Shown here: positions 47,197-59,327 of the stretch, one piece after another | How positions within the stretch are numbered: the first letter of the stretch is position 1 | How the letters are laid out: every line of letters begins with the position of its first letter | DNA from: Choanephora cucurbitarum | Taxonomy: Eukaryota > Mucoromycota > Mucoromycetes > Mucorales > Choanephoraceae | Assembly (NCBI GenBank): GCA_025331435.1 | Contig: JAIWNI010000028.1 | Coordinates: 1 to 64,000, forward strand | Length of the DNA: 64,000 nucleotides | Direction of reading: 5' to 3' | Translations under genes and position numbers: made by a program | The notes under the pieces: generated by a model | What the model was told of the DNA's origin: nothing | The model's database searches: none | What the model saw: the letters and a program-made list of their open reading frames with translations, nothing else

Positions 47197-48305
47197 TTAT
47201 TGAGTGGAGGATTTGTTAGCAGAAGTGGCAGAGATAGGATAGATAGGGTAATGTACAGTTGTATAGTCCATGGCAGTTGCAACAAATGTGCAGTTAGATA
47301 GTTGATCTATTGAAATAATATTAGCTACAACTAATCAACACATGCGTGCTAAGTTTTTTTTTTTTTACCCATTAAGCTGGGAATAGGAGGTGATTGTGAC
47401 CATTCAGTCTTCCAGCTATCATTCGATCGAGATGGGTTAGATTGAGAGAGAGGTGAGGTGGGTGTAGAGATAGAGGGTTGTAGACAAGAGGAAGAAGAAG
47501 TAGAAGAAGAGGAAGGGGATAGAGATAGATTGAGCATCGAATTGGCCATGAGATTAGCAGAGTGTTTAGAAGGTGAGAGTGGAGGTGAAGGTGAGGTGAT
47601 GTTATCTTGAGGATCTAAAATAGACATAATATATATATAAGCTTAGGCTATTTCATAAAACAACAACTTACGATGAGGAACACCTTGTATCGAATGTCGA
47701 TGTTGACGTGTAGCCATGACAGGTGGTCTCTGTAGATGAGGAGAAGAGAGTTTGCGGAATCCAGCCGTGATACGCTTAAGATCATGTATTTCCTTTGTAA
47801 AACCAGATGTTTGGGACAAAGGGCTGGGTGTGAATGCTGTCATCAATTTCTCAATACGGCGAAGGCGATCTTCAATACGGTCAATGGCTTCTGTATCTTC
47901 ATGTGTAGTCGTATTGGAGAGAGGGGAACTAGAAGAAGAAGAAGTTGATCGTTTTCTTCGTTCTGAGTTATTGATACATTCAATACCGCTACTTGCACAA
48001 AAGCTGCAAGGACTACCACCATCACATTTTGTCTTTCGTCTCCTACAGGTTTCACAAGCAGAGCCCGAACTGAGACGACGTGCTGTGCTGGTAGTAAAGA
48101 CACTTCTGGGGTGATCTGAGACAACACTATAGACACAGTCCTGTTGTCTTGCCTTACAGTGTGTACAGGGACGTTGGCCATTACAGATTTGCTTTCGACT
48201 CTTACATGGTTCGCATCCTCGGAGTATTGAAGATCGTTCCACAAGTTGATTTCGGGTGGGACTAGGATTGGATAACTTGCGATTACTGGTTGAACTTGGA
48301 GGCAT
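47197..48305 (-). CDS. Transcription regulator with two tandem Zn2Cys6 clusters
   Basis: Three exons: 48305-47672, 47614-47369, 47306-47197 (329 aa). Two GAL4-type zinc clusters lie 26 residues apart, each with spacing C-x2-C-x6-C-x5-C-x2-C-x6-C: Cys 31/34/41/47/50/57 and Cys 84/87/94/100/103/110. The basic residues typical of DNA-contacting clusters are present (CRRRKTKC in the second, CKSRKQIC in the first). A short amphipathic stretch (IEDRLRRIEKLMTAF) may dimerise. The rest is Ser/Pro/Thr-rich and no fungal-specific middle homology region is seen, so it is a small member. Targets are unknown. Confidence 0.88.
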
Positions 48306-48745
48306 CGTTTGATTTTAAGCAGTGACTAGGTGTGTCTCAATAAATGCCCTCCTTTTTTTTTTAAAAAAAAAAAATAAAAAGGAACAAGAAAAAGAGAAAA
48401 AAGAAAAAAAAACTATAAAATTAAAAAAGATGGGAAAAAAAAAAAGAAGCTATCGGGCCTTAATCCGTGCGTCAAAAAAAAAAAAAATACAATCACCGAA
48501 AAAGGAGGGGGGAACTTGAAGAAACGTAAGCCCAAAAGACTCTATTTTCCAGGGCGAAAAAAAAGAGAGAGAGAGAGACATGGGTTATCGGAAAATGCGG
48601 ATAGAAAATCAATACCGAACCAATGACTATAAAAAGAAACCTTATTTTTTTTTTATTTGAAATTGAACGAATGATCACTTGATTGTTTGTTTGTTCAAGT
48701 AAGAAAAAGGATGCCTAAAAAAGGCAAATGATTCATTCTTTGTCA
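48306..48745. other. Short intergenic region with A-rich tracts
   Basis: 440 bp separating the zinc-cluster gene start from the bestrophin-like gene stop. It is dominated by A-runs and GA repeats. No gene seen. Confidence 0.5.
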
Positions 48746-50279
48746 CTAAATCAACATCGCGTTCTCTGTCTCGCAAGGTAAATGATACACAATAAACTCG
48801 ATTTCCTTTCTGAGAGCATCACAAAAGGTATTTAAAGGGAAATCATTGCTGTTATAACCAAATGGATTATCTATGATCAATTGGTCAATAACTTGATGAA
48901 TAAAATAGCCAATTTTCTTTTTACCAATCTGTGCACCAATGGCATCTATACCAAACAGAATAAAGGCAGCCAAGACTAAGGTAGGCACAATCCACCAACC
49001 CAGTTGATCAATCAAGGTAAATGGTGTAGCCAGAATATACAAGACAACCGATTGTTTCCTATCATTTGATTTTAGTACTTAGTGTATTCAACATAACATA
49101 GCCCTTACAGATGAACCACATAGACAGCAGGAATAGGTGTATTGACAATACGCTCCATACCAGAGAGACAGTCATTGAGATTGTTTAAATGAGTGATGAT
49201 CACATTAGAGAATTGACCATCAATCTTGCCTGATGATTTGGCTTGTTCCATATAGAGACTGAGTCGAAAGATGATTTCGAGTGGCAGAGACATGTCTGAA
49301 TTGCCTTCATCAGGCAGATCTTCATCAGAAACAAATCGCTTCTTTTTCTTTTTGTGACGTGGACGATCTTCTTGCATCGTAGAGCCACTGTTGGCAGTAG
49401 AGACAGCAGAAGAAGCTACCTGTTGATTATCCAGATCATCTACATGATCACCACCACCCTCATTCACATTCAACATACCCTGACCCTGAGATCCATCTCG
49501 TTTGACACTGGTCACAACCACACCTTCCTCATCTGAACTCTCATCCTGAATGATAAACAGTCGATCATCAGCAGCAGCAGGGATCCAGTTGGGTGGCAAC
49601 AGATAATCCAAGTCATAGTAATCAATACCTAATTCTCTTCTTAAATAATGTTTGGTGGCAACTGCAAAGGCCAACAAGAGTTTCATACATCGCATCTTCT
49701 CTAAATGATCATTCTGAGTACGTTCTGGAATACTACACCAGACTAAACGAGCTAGATTTCGAGTGTTACTGGAGAGATCTTGCCAGAGTTGTCTGCCTTC
49801 ATAATAACGCGCATAGGATGTATTTGCCCTAAAGGCCAACAAGAGACCTAACACCACTGATAGAACGGGTACTTGAAAAATTACGAGTCAGTGAGCGTGA
49901 TGATTATCCGTGTTGATAAAACTATTTTTTTTTTTACCTATTGAATTACTTAATGCAATATGTTTCCAACCCCATGTGATATACATGACACCAATAAAAT
50001 AGGCATAAACACCTGTCAAGATAACAAGAGGTAAAATAGCCGGTAATACCTATCCTTCCAATCAATGAACATGGCTTTTTTTTTTGTTCTATCCTTATAA
50101 AAAATACCTACAGAGCCTTTGACGCTATAGATAGAGTGTCAATAAGACATGATACACCACTTTTATCTTTCTTACCGAAGATGATCAGGATACGTGCTAA
50201 TTCGTTTCACCCATCGTCTTGTATAATAAGCGGGGGTTGAATCATGCACAAGATAGTCTACTCTATCTTCAATCGACAT
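48746..50279 (-). CDS. Bestrophin/UPF0187-family anion channel
   Basis: Five exons: 50279-50176, 50124-50112 (13 nt), 50049-49938, 49871-49109, 49058-48746 (434 aa). Seen: TRRWVKRI; KGSVLPAILPLVIL, built across the microexon, as the start of the first membrane segment; LGLLLAFRANTSYARYYEGR; WQDLSSNTRNLAR; and near the C-terminus WWIVPTLVLAAFILFGID, then DNPFGYNSNDFPL. These are family hallmarks of bestrophin-like chloride channels. A Ser/Asp/Glu-rich cytosolic insert (about 190-270, including RHKKKKKR) is unlike animal bestrophins. Probably plasma-membrane or vacuolar; not decided here. Confidence 0.88.
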
Positions 50280-50582
50280 GAAGAAAAAAAAGTGAAAAAA
50301 AAATAATAATAATCAAGAGAGAGTTTGCATCATTCAACAACAAGTCATAAAAATCAGATGGTGACACACAACAAACTTCCGCTCATCCGATGCATCTAGA
50401 ATCTAGTACTTTCATCAAGTGCTACAATCTCCTTATTTTATATTGCGCACAAACAACAATGACATCAATCTTCTTGTTTTTTTTATTGTAAAAGGGAATG
50501 AAACTCATACAAAAAGGAAAGTGATATAAATAAAATGCACACAAAAAAAAATTATCTGGTATCCTCATTTTTTTCTTTTTTT
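50280..50582. other. Intergenic, bestrophin promoter / DYRK 3' end
   Basis: 303 bp; nothing beyond A/T-rich sequence is seen. Confidence 0.5.
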
Positions 50583-53500
50583 TTATGCCTGTTCCTCTAC
50601 CTGTGTTGGTGTAACAACAGGTGAATTTCGAACAGTAGCCGGTCTCGCTGATTGGGCAATCCATTCATGATGAAAGGCTTGTTCAGGATTCAATCGTTTT
50701 GAAGGATCCCATTGTAAGCATTGTTGAATGAAATCCAAGAAGAGAGCATCATTGCATCTCAGTGCTTGACTTAATGTCTTTGTGCCTGCTCTACGTCGTT
50801 TACCTCGAGAATTGGTGACAGCCCGAGGTTCTCCTCGTCGATCTAATCAGGCCTAAGTAACAGAATTGTGTCTATGATCACAATGCAACTTACCAAAGAA
50901 CAGATGTCTTCTTTCACTCTGTTGAATCAATTCTTGTTCAGGTGGACCCATGATTTCCATAATACAGGCCAATTGTTCTTGCTCATTTTCACCAGGGAAG
51001 ATAGGCACACCTGTATAGAGTTCAGCTATGATACATCCCAGACTCCACATATCAATGGCCGTATTGTAGTCTAGGCCAAGAATGATTTCAGGCGAACGAT
51101 AGAATCGACTTTGGATATAAGTGTATACTATATGTGTATGATAAATATCATTCATTTTCTATCATGTCCTTTTTAATTTCTTACCACGTTGATGTTCTAA
51201 ACAACTACTACCGAAATCAATGACTTTGATGGTACTCTTGGTTGGGTGTTTTAATAGAATATTCTAAACAAACAATAAGTAAGCTATCTTTCTTATCAAT
51301 TCAAACTGTATTTACTTCAGGCTTTAAATCACAATGAACAACACCATGTCTGGCTAAGAGGGATAAGGATCGAAGTAGTTGTATGGTAAATCTAAGGGTT
51401 GTTCTCAGTCATCTTTTGTTCTGCTTTATATTTTTAATCTTACCTCTTGATTAAGGTGATATGGAAACCTTGAAAGTTATTGACTTTGATAAATTCATAT
51501 AGGTTCATACTAAGGCATTCAAAGGCAATACACAGATGACTTCTGAACACAAAACTATCGGTCATCTTCACATTATGATGTCTATCTTCAGGATCCTATA
51601 GAAAAAAAAAATTATAAGCTATAGTGATCAAACACTTCTTTTTTTTTCTTTACCCATCTTGAGAGATCATTCAGAATCTTCACTTCAGTCTTTGCTTGAG
51701 CATAAAATCGCTTCTTGTTTCGAATCAACTTGACAGCCACTGTACTGGCCGTCTTATGATCATAACATTTGACAACCTGCCCAAACGATCCTCGGCCCAA
51801 TTCCTCCAGAATCTCATACCGATAAGCTAAATGATCACTGATGATCGTCTTGTAATCACCACGCTCATCATCATAACCATAGTTCAGGGCTGGATTGTCA
51901 GTGAGTGCCTGAAACTTCTTGGCGTGTTGTCCTACAAAATAGATCTCAGGATACGATTGAATCTCGGACTGCTCAAATGGACTGAGATGATGACCATAGA
52001 ACTTGATGGCGATGGCAGGTGTCTTGGGCATGCCTGGAATGATCGCTTCTACCATTTCCTTGTCCCACATCATCAGTGTGTCCTTGATACGTTGAGGTCG
52101 TGCACGGTCTTCGGCTGAGAGCAGTTGAGCGTACTTTTCATCCACATCGTACGATTGGCTTTTACGGGCTGCCTTTTGCAGGTAATCACTGGCTAATGTG
52201 CTTGGTCCTGCAGCATGGTAGTGACTAGGTGAACGACCCCGTAGTTTAGGATCATCTTCTTGAATGGCATGTTGAGCTACCATGGCTTCTAGTTTTTCAC
52301 GTAAACTGATAGCACGGTGACGACCTGAATAAAGTATAAGTTATCTTTAAGAACACTACTTTTTTTTTCTCTTTTTACCTTTATCTTTATCTGTTGTCAT
52401 ATCATCTACAAGTGAATTCTTTCGACTGTTGGCATAGGCCGAGCTTAGTTTTCGACTGAGAGGAGGTTGTTCAGGTTCCATGAATGTCTTGTGTTCAAGT
52501 ACGCCTAGACTTTGACGGCGCGTTGATCTAGGTCGTACACGAGGAGAGGCAGAAACAGGAGATGGCTTTGAATTGACACTGGATGGTGTCTTTAGGGAAG
52601 CCCTTCTGGAGGTAGTGATACCCAGATGACTCTGTCCTTTTGACTTCCGTGTCGATAATGATTTTTTAGGGGGAACATCTGTAGACGAACTAGAGGAAGG
52701 ACTATGAGGAGTAGGTGTGGTGATGGATGAGACCGATAACCGTTTCTTGGTCGATACAGTGGCTTTGATGGAAGGTGATTTAGGTGCTCGTTTCGTCTTG
52801 GGTATCGTCAACTTGATAGGTTCAATCTTCATAGGTGGTAATTGAAGTGATTGAACAGTGGGAGGTTTTGCTAAACTGCCTGGTAATGTCTATCATCATC
52901 ATATTGTTTTTATTTGTTTTGATCTTCTCTTATCACAAGTATATATTCTTATTTTACCTTACCACGTTTTCGACCACCGTTCTTTTGGGCTGGCTGTTCA
53001 TCTCCTGTTGTGTTACCGTTCGTACTGGACTTTTTGACGGCGGGGTTGACGGGTGATTCCTGCTTGACAACACTTTTTCGTCGTGACATGCGAGCGGCCA
53101 TCATGGAGGGTGAGGTAGGTAAGCCCTCCTTTAGGCTTTCTGTTCTGGACATACGTCGAGAAAGCAAGTCAGGTTCACTGGCCAATGATTTCTTTCTTAA
53201 TCGTGTTGTCTTGTTCAATTTCTCATCTCCGCTACTCATGGTTACAGCCTCATCTGCTCCTACTATTTCTGGACAATGTTGTTGTTGTTGTTGTTGTTGT
53301 TGACGAGCCTTTGCAGTGGCTGCAGCCAAGATCGATCTTCTTTTAAATGCAGAAATATGAGGTGTGGCAGGAGTGACTTCATCTTCACTTGTAAAAGGAG
53401 ATTCTGCTCCTTTTAGACTTTTCTTTCTTCTGGGACTGGCTGTGGTCGTTCGGGTGGTGGCTACTGAATGTCGACGTTGTTGATCGATCAAGGTGGATTT

Positions 53501-54160
53501 GAGAGGACTGGCCTGTGGCGTATCAGGCTTTTGAGCACCACTCGAGAGGGTACGTCGTCTGACAGGTGGTTCTAAGCTACGTATCTTTTCTTTTGTCATG
53601 CTCGGTCTTCGTTTGTCTAATTCGGTCTTTTGTTTGGGTTTACGTTCGTTATTCAATAGTTCCTGTTGCAGTCTTCGTTCCACAGCCAGTGTATCACGTA
53701 AGGTATCGGCTAATTTGATCAGTCCAGTCTCTTGGTGAATGCTCTGTTTTCTCAGAGGTTGTGAGGTGAGTGCGCCCGAGAGGGTCTGTCGTCTGGACTG
53801 AAGCAGGAGAGAGGGTTTTCTGTCGGGTTTTTTAGTATTGACGGTAGAGAGTCGAGGAGAGGCCACGGCTGGTTTTTTAGTCTCGACTGTGCTTGTGCTC
53901 TTTCGTCGCGCGTCCAGTTGTTTCTTGAGTGTGGATTTCTTGGCTTCTAGGCGGTCCACTTCGGCAAAGGCCTCATAGATACCAGATTGGCTTATGCCTG
54001 TACTTTCCATTTCTTTCTGGGCGCGGGATCGACTGCTGGCTGTGGATCTTGTGTACTTTGAGTTCTTTGTTTCTTTTTCGTTTTTATCGTGAAATCCATG
54101 GTTTTGCATATGAATCCAAGATTCGGTTAAATATGGTTTAGTTACAGTCGAAGATGACAT
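50583..54160 (-). CDS. DYRK-family protein kinase, Pom1-like
   Basis: Eight exons: 54160-52958, 52889-52379, 52324-51654, 51595-51444, 51391-51316, 51263-51185, 51127-50894, 50842-50583 (1061 aa). The long basic, Ser/Arg-rich N-terminus (1-570) has a Gln run (about 287-294). The DYRK homology box ([15 protein letters not shown]) precedes the kinase domain (about 739-1035): [37 protein letters not shown], the [13 protein letters not shown] loop with the autophosphorylated Tyr, and a C-lobe ending near HHEWI. The DH box plus NAPA-like segment marks the DYRK2/Pom1 class rather than Yak1. Pom1-type kinases set cell polarity and mitotic entry. The final acceptor (GATTAG) was chosen because it restores a DYRK-like C-lobe. 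Confidence 0.9.
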
Positions 54161-57100
54161 GAAACAGAGAAAACCAAAAAAAAAAACGTTTTTTTTTTTT
54201 GTTTAAAGCTTAAATGAAAGTAAAAAAAAAAACGTTTTTTAAAGAGAGAGAGAGAGAAAAGGAGAGACAAAAAAAAAAGGGCAAAAAAAAAAATGAAAAT
54301 TAAAAAAAAGAAAGGAAAGAAAGAAAGATGAAAGAAAGAAAAAAAAAAGTGTTGGTCTGTGTGAGAAATAAAAAAAAAAAAGGGAGTTGAATGCGTTAGA
54401 CGATTTTGTAAATAAATTTTCAATGTAAGCCAATCAGATTCTTTTTGAGATTTGTTTAATTTAGACAACAAACGATGACACTTTGTTGTCATTTAAAAAG
54501 AGAGAGATCAGGTACAAGCCAACTTGGTTCTATTTGATATAAGAAAGTAGATAAGGGATTTGAGTGGCACAGACGTCAACCAGTACAATCATCGGGTAGC
54601 ATTTGTATGACCTGATCTATATTAAGCAAAAAACACATTGATAAAGCAATTGATTTCTGTTGGCAACACCTTCCTGCTTGTATGTCCTTTTTTAGTAAAT
54701 GCACTTACTTTTTATACTCTGTATATAAGTTTGAGACTAAGTTTAGTCAAGTTAGCCAATGCTTCTGTCAAATCAACATACTATCCAATATACGGAAAAT
54801 GGCCGACGTCACTGAAGTACTAAGTCTTTTGAAAGGCTTTTAAATCAGAACTTTGTTGATAGTCTAACCATAAGGAAAAGTAGTTTTCTAGGGTTCATCA
54901 TACAACTTGTCTCTCTCTATTACTCCTTAAGGCAATTTGAAGATCTATTAAGCAACATAAACACTAAAAACAACTCTAAAATCTCACTCTAAACAAGCAC
55001 CACTCATATTGAAGTTTTCCCAAAGAAAGAAATGTGACAAACAACGACTTTGGTGGGTCAAAGTTGTTCGTTTTAAGAGAGAAAAAAATAATAGTTTGTT
55101 ACTCCAGCATGAAGAGAAAAAAAAAGGAGAGAGCATAACAGAGTCCAAGGAATACCTCTTTAGATGACCTACCAAAAAAAAAAGCGGGCCTTATTATTAA
55201 ATAAACTATTTGTTGTTGAACATAAAGAAGAGTTATTGACTACTTTTCTTCTGATATCATTGGGTTGATTGTTCTGAAACATAGGTTCATTGTATACACT
55301 CTATGGATGAAGATAGTTTTGGAATTAATTTACCGAATGTTGAACAAGAGCCCTTTGTAGTCTGCAATGATATCTAACACCAGTGTTTCTAAGCTTATTC
55401 TTACAACCAAACTGTTCCACCGGATAAAGTATGAAAGTCAAGGAGAAATAAGATCTCTCTCTCTCTCTCTTTTATGATGGTTGAGACAATGAACTTGAGA
55501 TGGTGAAACCATTCGATTACAATAACAAGATGATAGTCTTTTTTATTATCCCATGCCTTGATAAAAGGTATAATTGACTCAACCAGATCCATAGAGCTGA
55601 TTTATACGCGTAATGACCAAGATAGCCTGAAAGAAATAAAGAATGTACTCTCTTGAGCTTAAACCAACCCTATTAAGACTTTTTTTTTGTAGATTAAAGG
55701 CGGCATTTCTTGGTGGCAGCCTCATGCGCATCTCTCCAACTTCACAATGTCCACATCAGGCACACCATAACCAAGTGACATTACTAAAAGTTCCTTTTTC
55801 TAGACTTCTGACCACATAACAGAGCTGATGAGCCATAAAGAGAGACGACTTGAATGATTTAGGCTTTCATGGTAAAACTAGTGGGGAGTTGTGTTCCCTT
55901 TAGGCAGGTGCATCGACCATGTCAAAGCTTAAAATATGACCACACTAGCTTTCATACCGGCAAATCCTTACTTGATCTCTTGATAAAGGTTGACTCTAGA
56001 TAGACTGTACTAGAGAGCAATGCTAACTCTATTGGTTGCTCGTACAACTTTTTGCATTAACTTCGAATCATACTCCGACGAGTACGAAGTTTGCTATCTT
56101 TGGGGAGGGGGACTTTTGTGAGAGTTACATGGATGGCAAGGTTAGTTTGTTGCATACTGTTTGGTGCACCATCTGATGCTATTAGGGGAGCGAACTCTGT
56201 TTGGCTTATTCAGTGAGATGATCTCTACTGTGACTTACCCATACCAGGTACCTGACTCACTATTTGTATTTAAGCTCTTGTAAAACATGCACCAGATTCC
56301 CTTTAGAGCGGATTGCTCCGACCTTACTTTCTGCTGCGGGTATGTAGAGTTTAGTTGATGAGAGAGAAGATGTTTGAACATTGTCTTGATCAGAAGAAAA
56401 AAAAAGGAGTGCTCTACACTTGAGTTTTATGATCATACATCTTGCTTAGTAGATTAAGGGCAAGCGTCTGCTAGTAAAGGTGGTCCCTTTAAACCCGCGG
56501 CGGATTCGGTGGCACTAAGACGACTTACAAAAATATGCGTCCAAACATGATCGGTTTTTTTTTTTTTGGCTGAGCAAGAAGCCATGAATTAATTTAGAGA
56601 GGTGATTTGTTTATATTTGTCTGAAAACAGTAAGGAACTTACTATTCTTGTTATCTAACTTTAGTACAAGCAAAGCATTCAGTTGACAAGACTACATCGT
56701 CTGCCCTCTCCAGGCTTAGAGATGTAGTCATAGTCCGTTTTTCGGTTTGCTCAAGCCAGACTTACCCAGTCTTTTCAAGCGCACTTTCATTATAGATATG
56801 TACAGCGCATGAAGTAGTTCAGCCATGTTGTAAACTTCCCCTTGTAGTTGTATATGTTACCTTGAAAGTATACAATAGTCGCTCGATTTAAGAGTGTTTG
56901 ATTTAAAAGTATATAAAACTGTATTTTTCAATCATATGCACTACTCTTAAATAAAGCGACTAGTGTATTTATGTACATAGCCTAATAGACACACGTGTTT
57001 GTACTTGTTTTTTTTTGGTCATCTAAACAGAGCAAGGATCTTGTTGACTTTGACCTTGAGATGGCCATACTACAAAGAAAAACACAGTCATCAGAAAGAC

Positions 57101-59327
57101 GGTATCAACATTTATTTAAAGAATGAGTTCGTACCAGATCCAGTAGCTTGCTTATTTTTTTTTCTTCATTCGTTTCTCTCTCTGGACTTTGGATGGGTTG
57201 GAGGAAAATGACAACAATGATGAAAACCCCCAAAGGCATGATTGTAGAGTTTGATAACCACCAAGATGGTCTTTTTTTAGTATCCTGGCTTATAGAGTAA
57301 ACTAAAGGCAATCAGCACCCAACAGGCAGCCCTCCTCCTTTTTTTTTCTATCTTTGGCCTGTACTGGTTAGCCAGCTTTGGCAAAAATGTCAATAGAAAG
57401 TTTGTCAAGCCCTGCGCGATGACCATGCAAATGGTTGGTCTCTCGTTTTGTTTTTCCCCTTTTCTGAACTGATGAAGGATTTCATCGAATGATCGAATTC
57501 CCTTTTCTGTTTTTTATTACCTTCAAGCTTGAAGAGCTTTGGTAATGGTGATGATGACAATGAACAGTACCAAGTATTCTGCATAAATGGAGACAAAGAA
57601 GAGGAAAAGCCTTACAAATCAAGTATTCCTCTTGAGTTACTCGGCATCAATTTTGCAAAATTGTTTATGTTATTATTGTTATATCATTATCGTTATTGTC
57701 TATATCGTTGCAATGGTCATTATGCATTGCTTATGCTGTACCCTTAATTTATTTTTGCTGCATTTCTTATCAATTGTTAGAAAAGTCTTTGACATATGTA
57801 ATCCAAATCCTTTTAGATTCTTGCACAAGTATGGCTTGAAGTAACTAGAAAGCGAGTGAACACTAAGAGTGAGGTCATTAGCATCGTTTTGTCACCGGTT
57901 GACCCAGAGGGGAGGGGGATTATTTTCTCCCATCATTTAGTCCCAAGGAAGCGAGTTGAAGGGGGAAAAAAAAATGTTGATAGACTCTCCTCCCCCTCTG
58001 TAAGTTAAGCATCAACTTCCCAAACTAACCAATTTAACCTGAAAATACTTATGATATAAATGTTAATATGTCTCAAACTAATGGATCTAATTTCTTGAAA
58101 ATATAAAAGGCTTCTGGGAGCTGAATTTACATGACATAAAAGAAACTTTAAAATGCACAACATGAATGAGACAACCAAATAGACATTTTCATTAACTCAT
58201 TTGACTCAGACTTTCAAACAATTTTCAGCCCCATTGAAAACGAACAATGATAAGACAAGAAAGCCAAAAGCGGATGAGAAAGAATGCAAAGGTACCCTGA
58301 CATGTTGGGACGTAGGTGGTAGTCATTTTAAGCGGTGCCTGAGACAGATTTTCATTCTGTTGTTGATAAGAGACTTTTTCTATAGTAGAGATGTACCTAT
58401 TCAGATTGCAAGCAATAAGACCTTTAGATTGCTCTGAATCAATAGACAAACACTCATATCTCTTTCAAATCGTCTGTAAAACATTCAGTCGAAAGATCAG
58501 ATCACGGGAATCTAAAAAAGAAAATCCCTGGTAGGTCAAAGTAGCATACCAAAAATAAACCTTGAATCTCCGTTATAAAACCTACAGATTGTCTTCATCT
58601 TAACGATCTAATAAAACATGATCCCACTTGTTCTAAATCTTTTGTCTTATCTCATGATAAATTATGCCATGCTTGGTGCTTTATTACAGATCTTCCCTAA
58701 TCTTTTTGTGAGCCATTCTAAAGAGCTTTTTTGCTCTACACATTATTGTCAATATGTCAGTAAAAGACTGAGGTTAGGTACTATTGTAGACCCATTAAAA
58801 CAGGCTGAGCTCAAATGAGATAAACACGTTCCATTTTCTATTGTCAATCTTTTGCATGTCAAGTTTTTTCTTGTTTTGTCCTTGTAGAGCTAAAGATCCA
58901 ACTTAGTCTTTCTTCTTTTTGAAAGATAACTCCTTACTTGAATAGTCAAAAAAAAAGATCATAAAGAGGTTGGACAATTAAAACTTGATCTTGTATCACG
59001 CTGTTGTGAAACTGTTCATTGTCATTAGTCAAGAAAGATATGCATAATATACTTTGAAATAATCTCTCACACCATCTTGTTTCACTCATTTAAAAGAGGG
59101 TCAAAGCTTTTTTGTTTAAGTGAATCCTTGGTGTAGTAGTCTTGCTTGGTATGAAACACGCTTGAAGAGGAAATACACGCAAGCTATCTTTGACCCCCCC
59201 CCCTTCTTTTAACCTATTTCAAGGTTGTATGCATTTTAAATTCAGTCAGCTGAAACTTGATCGTGCGTATAATGAATTTCTACCAAAAATAATAACTTTT
59301 TTTCTTTTCTTCCATTCAATTTTCTTT
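54161..59327. other. Large gene-poor intergenic region
   Basis: 5.2 kb with no supportable intact gene. It begins with a pyrimidine tract on the minus strand (DYRK leader, 54165-54345). A MITE lies at 56873-56965 and a C10 run at 59194-59203. Parts of 55.6-56.6 kb have higher GC than the surroundings and may be decayed mobile-element or gene sequence. Short frames such as 57529-57747 and 58201-58437 have no recognisable features. Confidence 0.5.
56873..56965. mobile_element. MITE-like element with TA target site (copy 2)
   Basis: A 93-bp element flanked by TA (56871-56872 and 56966-56967). The left end reads CAATAGTCGCTCGATTTAAG and the inverted right end CACTAGTCGCTTTATTTAAG, both followed by AGT. 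It has no coding capacity and is internally related to the 179-bp copy at 26130. Confidence 0.75.

Noticed and set aside
57529..58818. Several 60-85 codon frames in the 54-59 kb gap
   Set aside because: No domain, splice continuity or codon pattern like the neighbouring genes.
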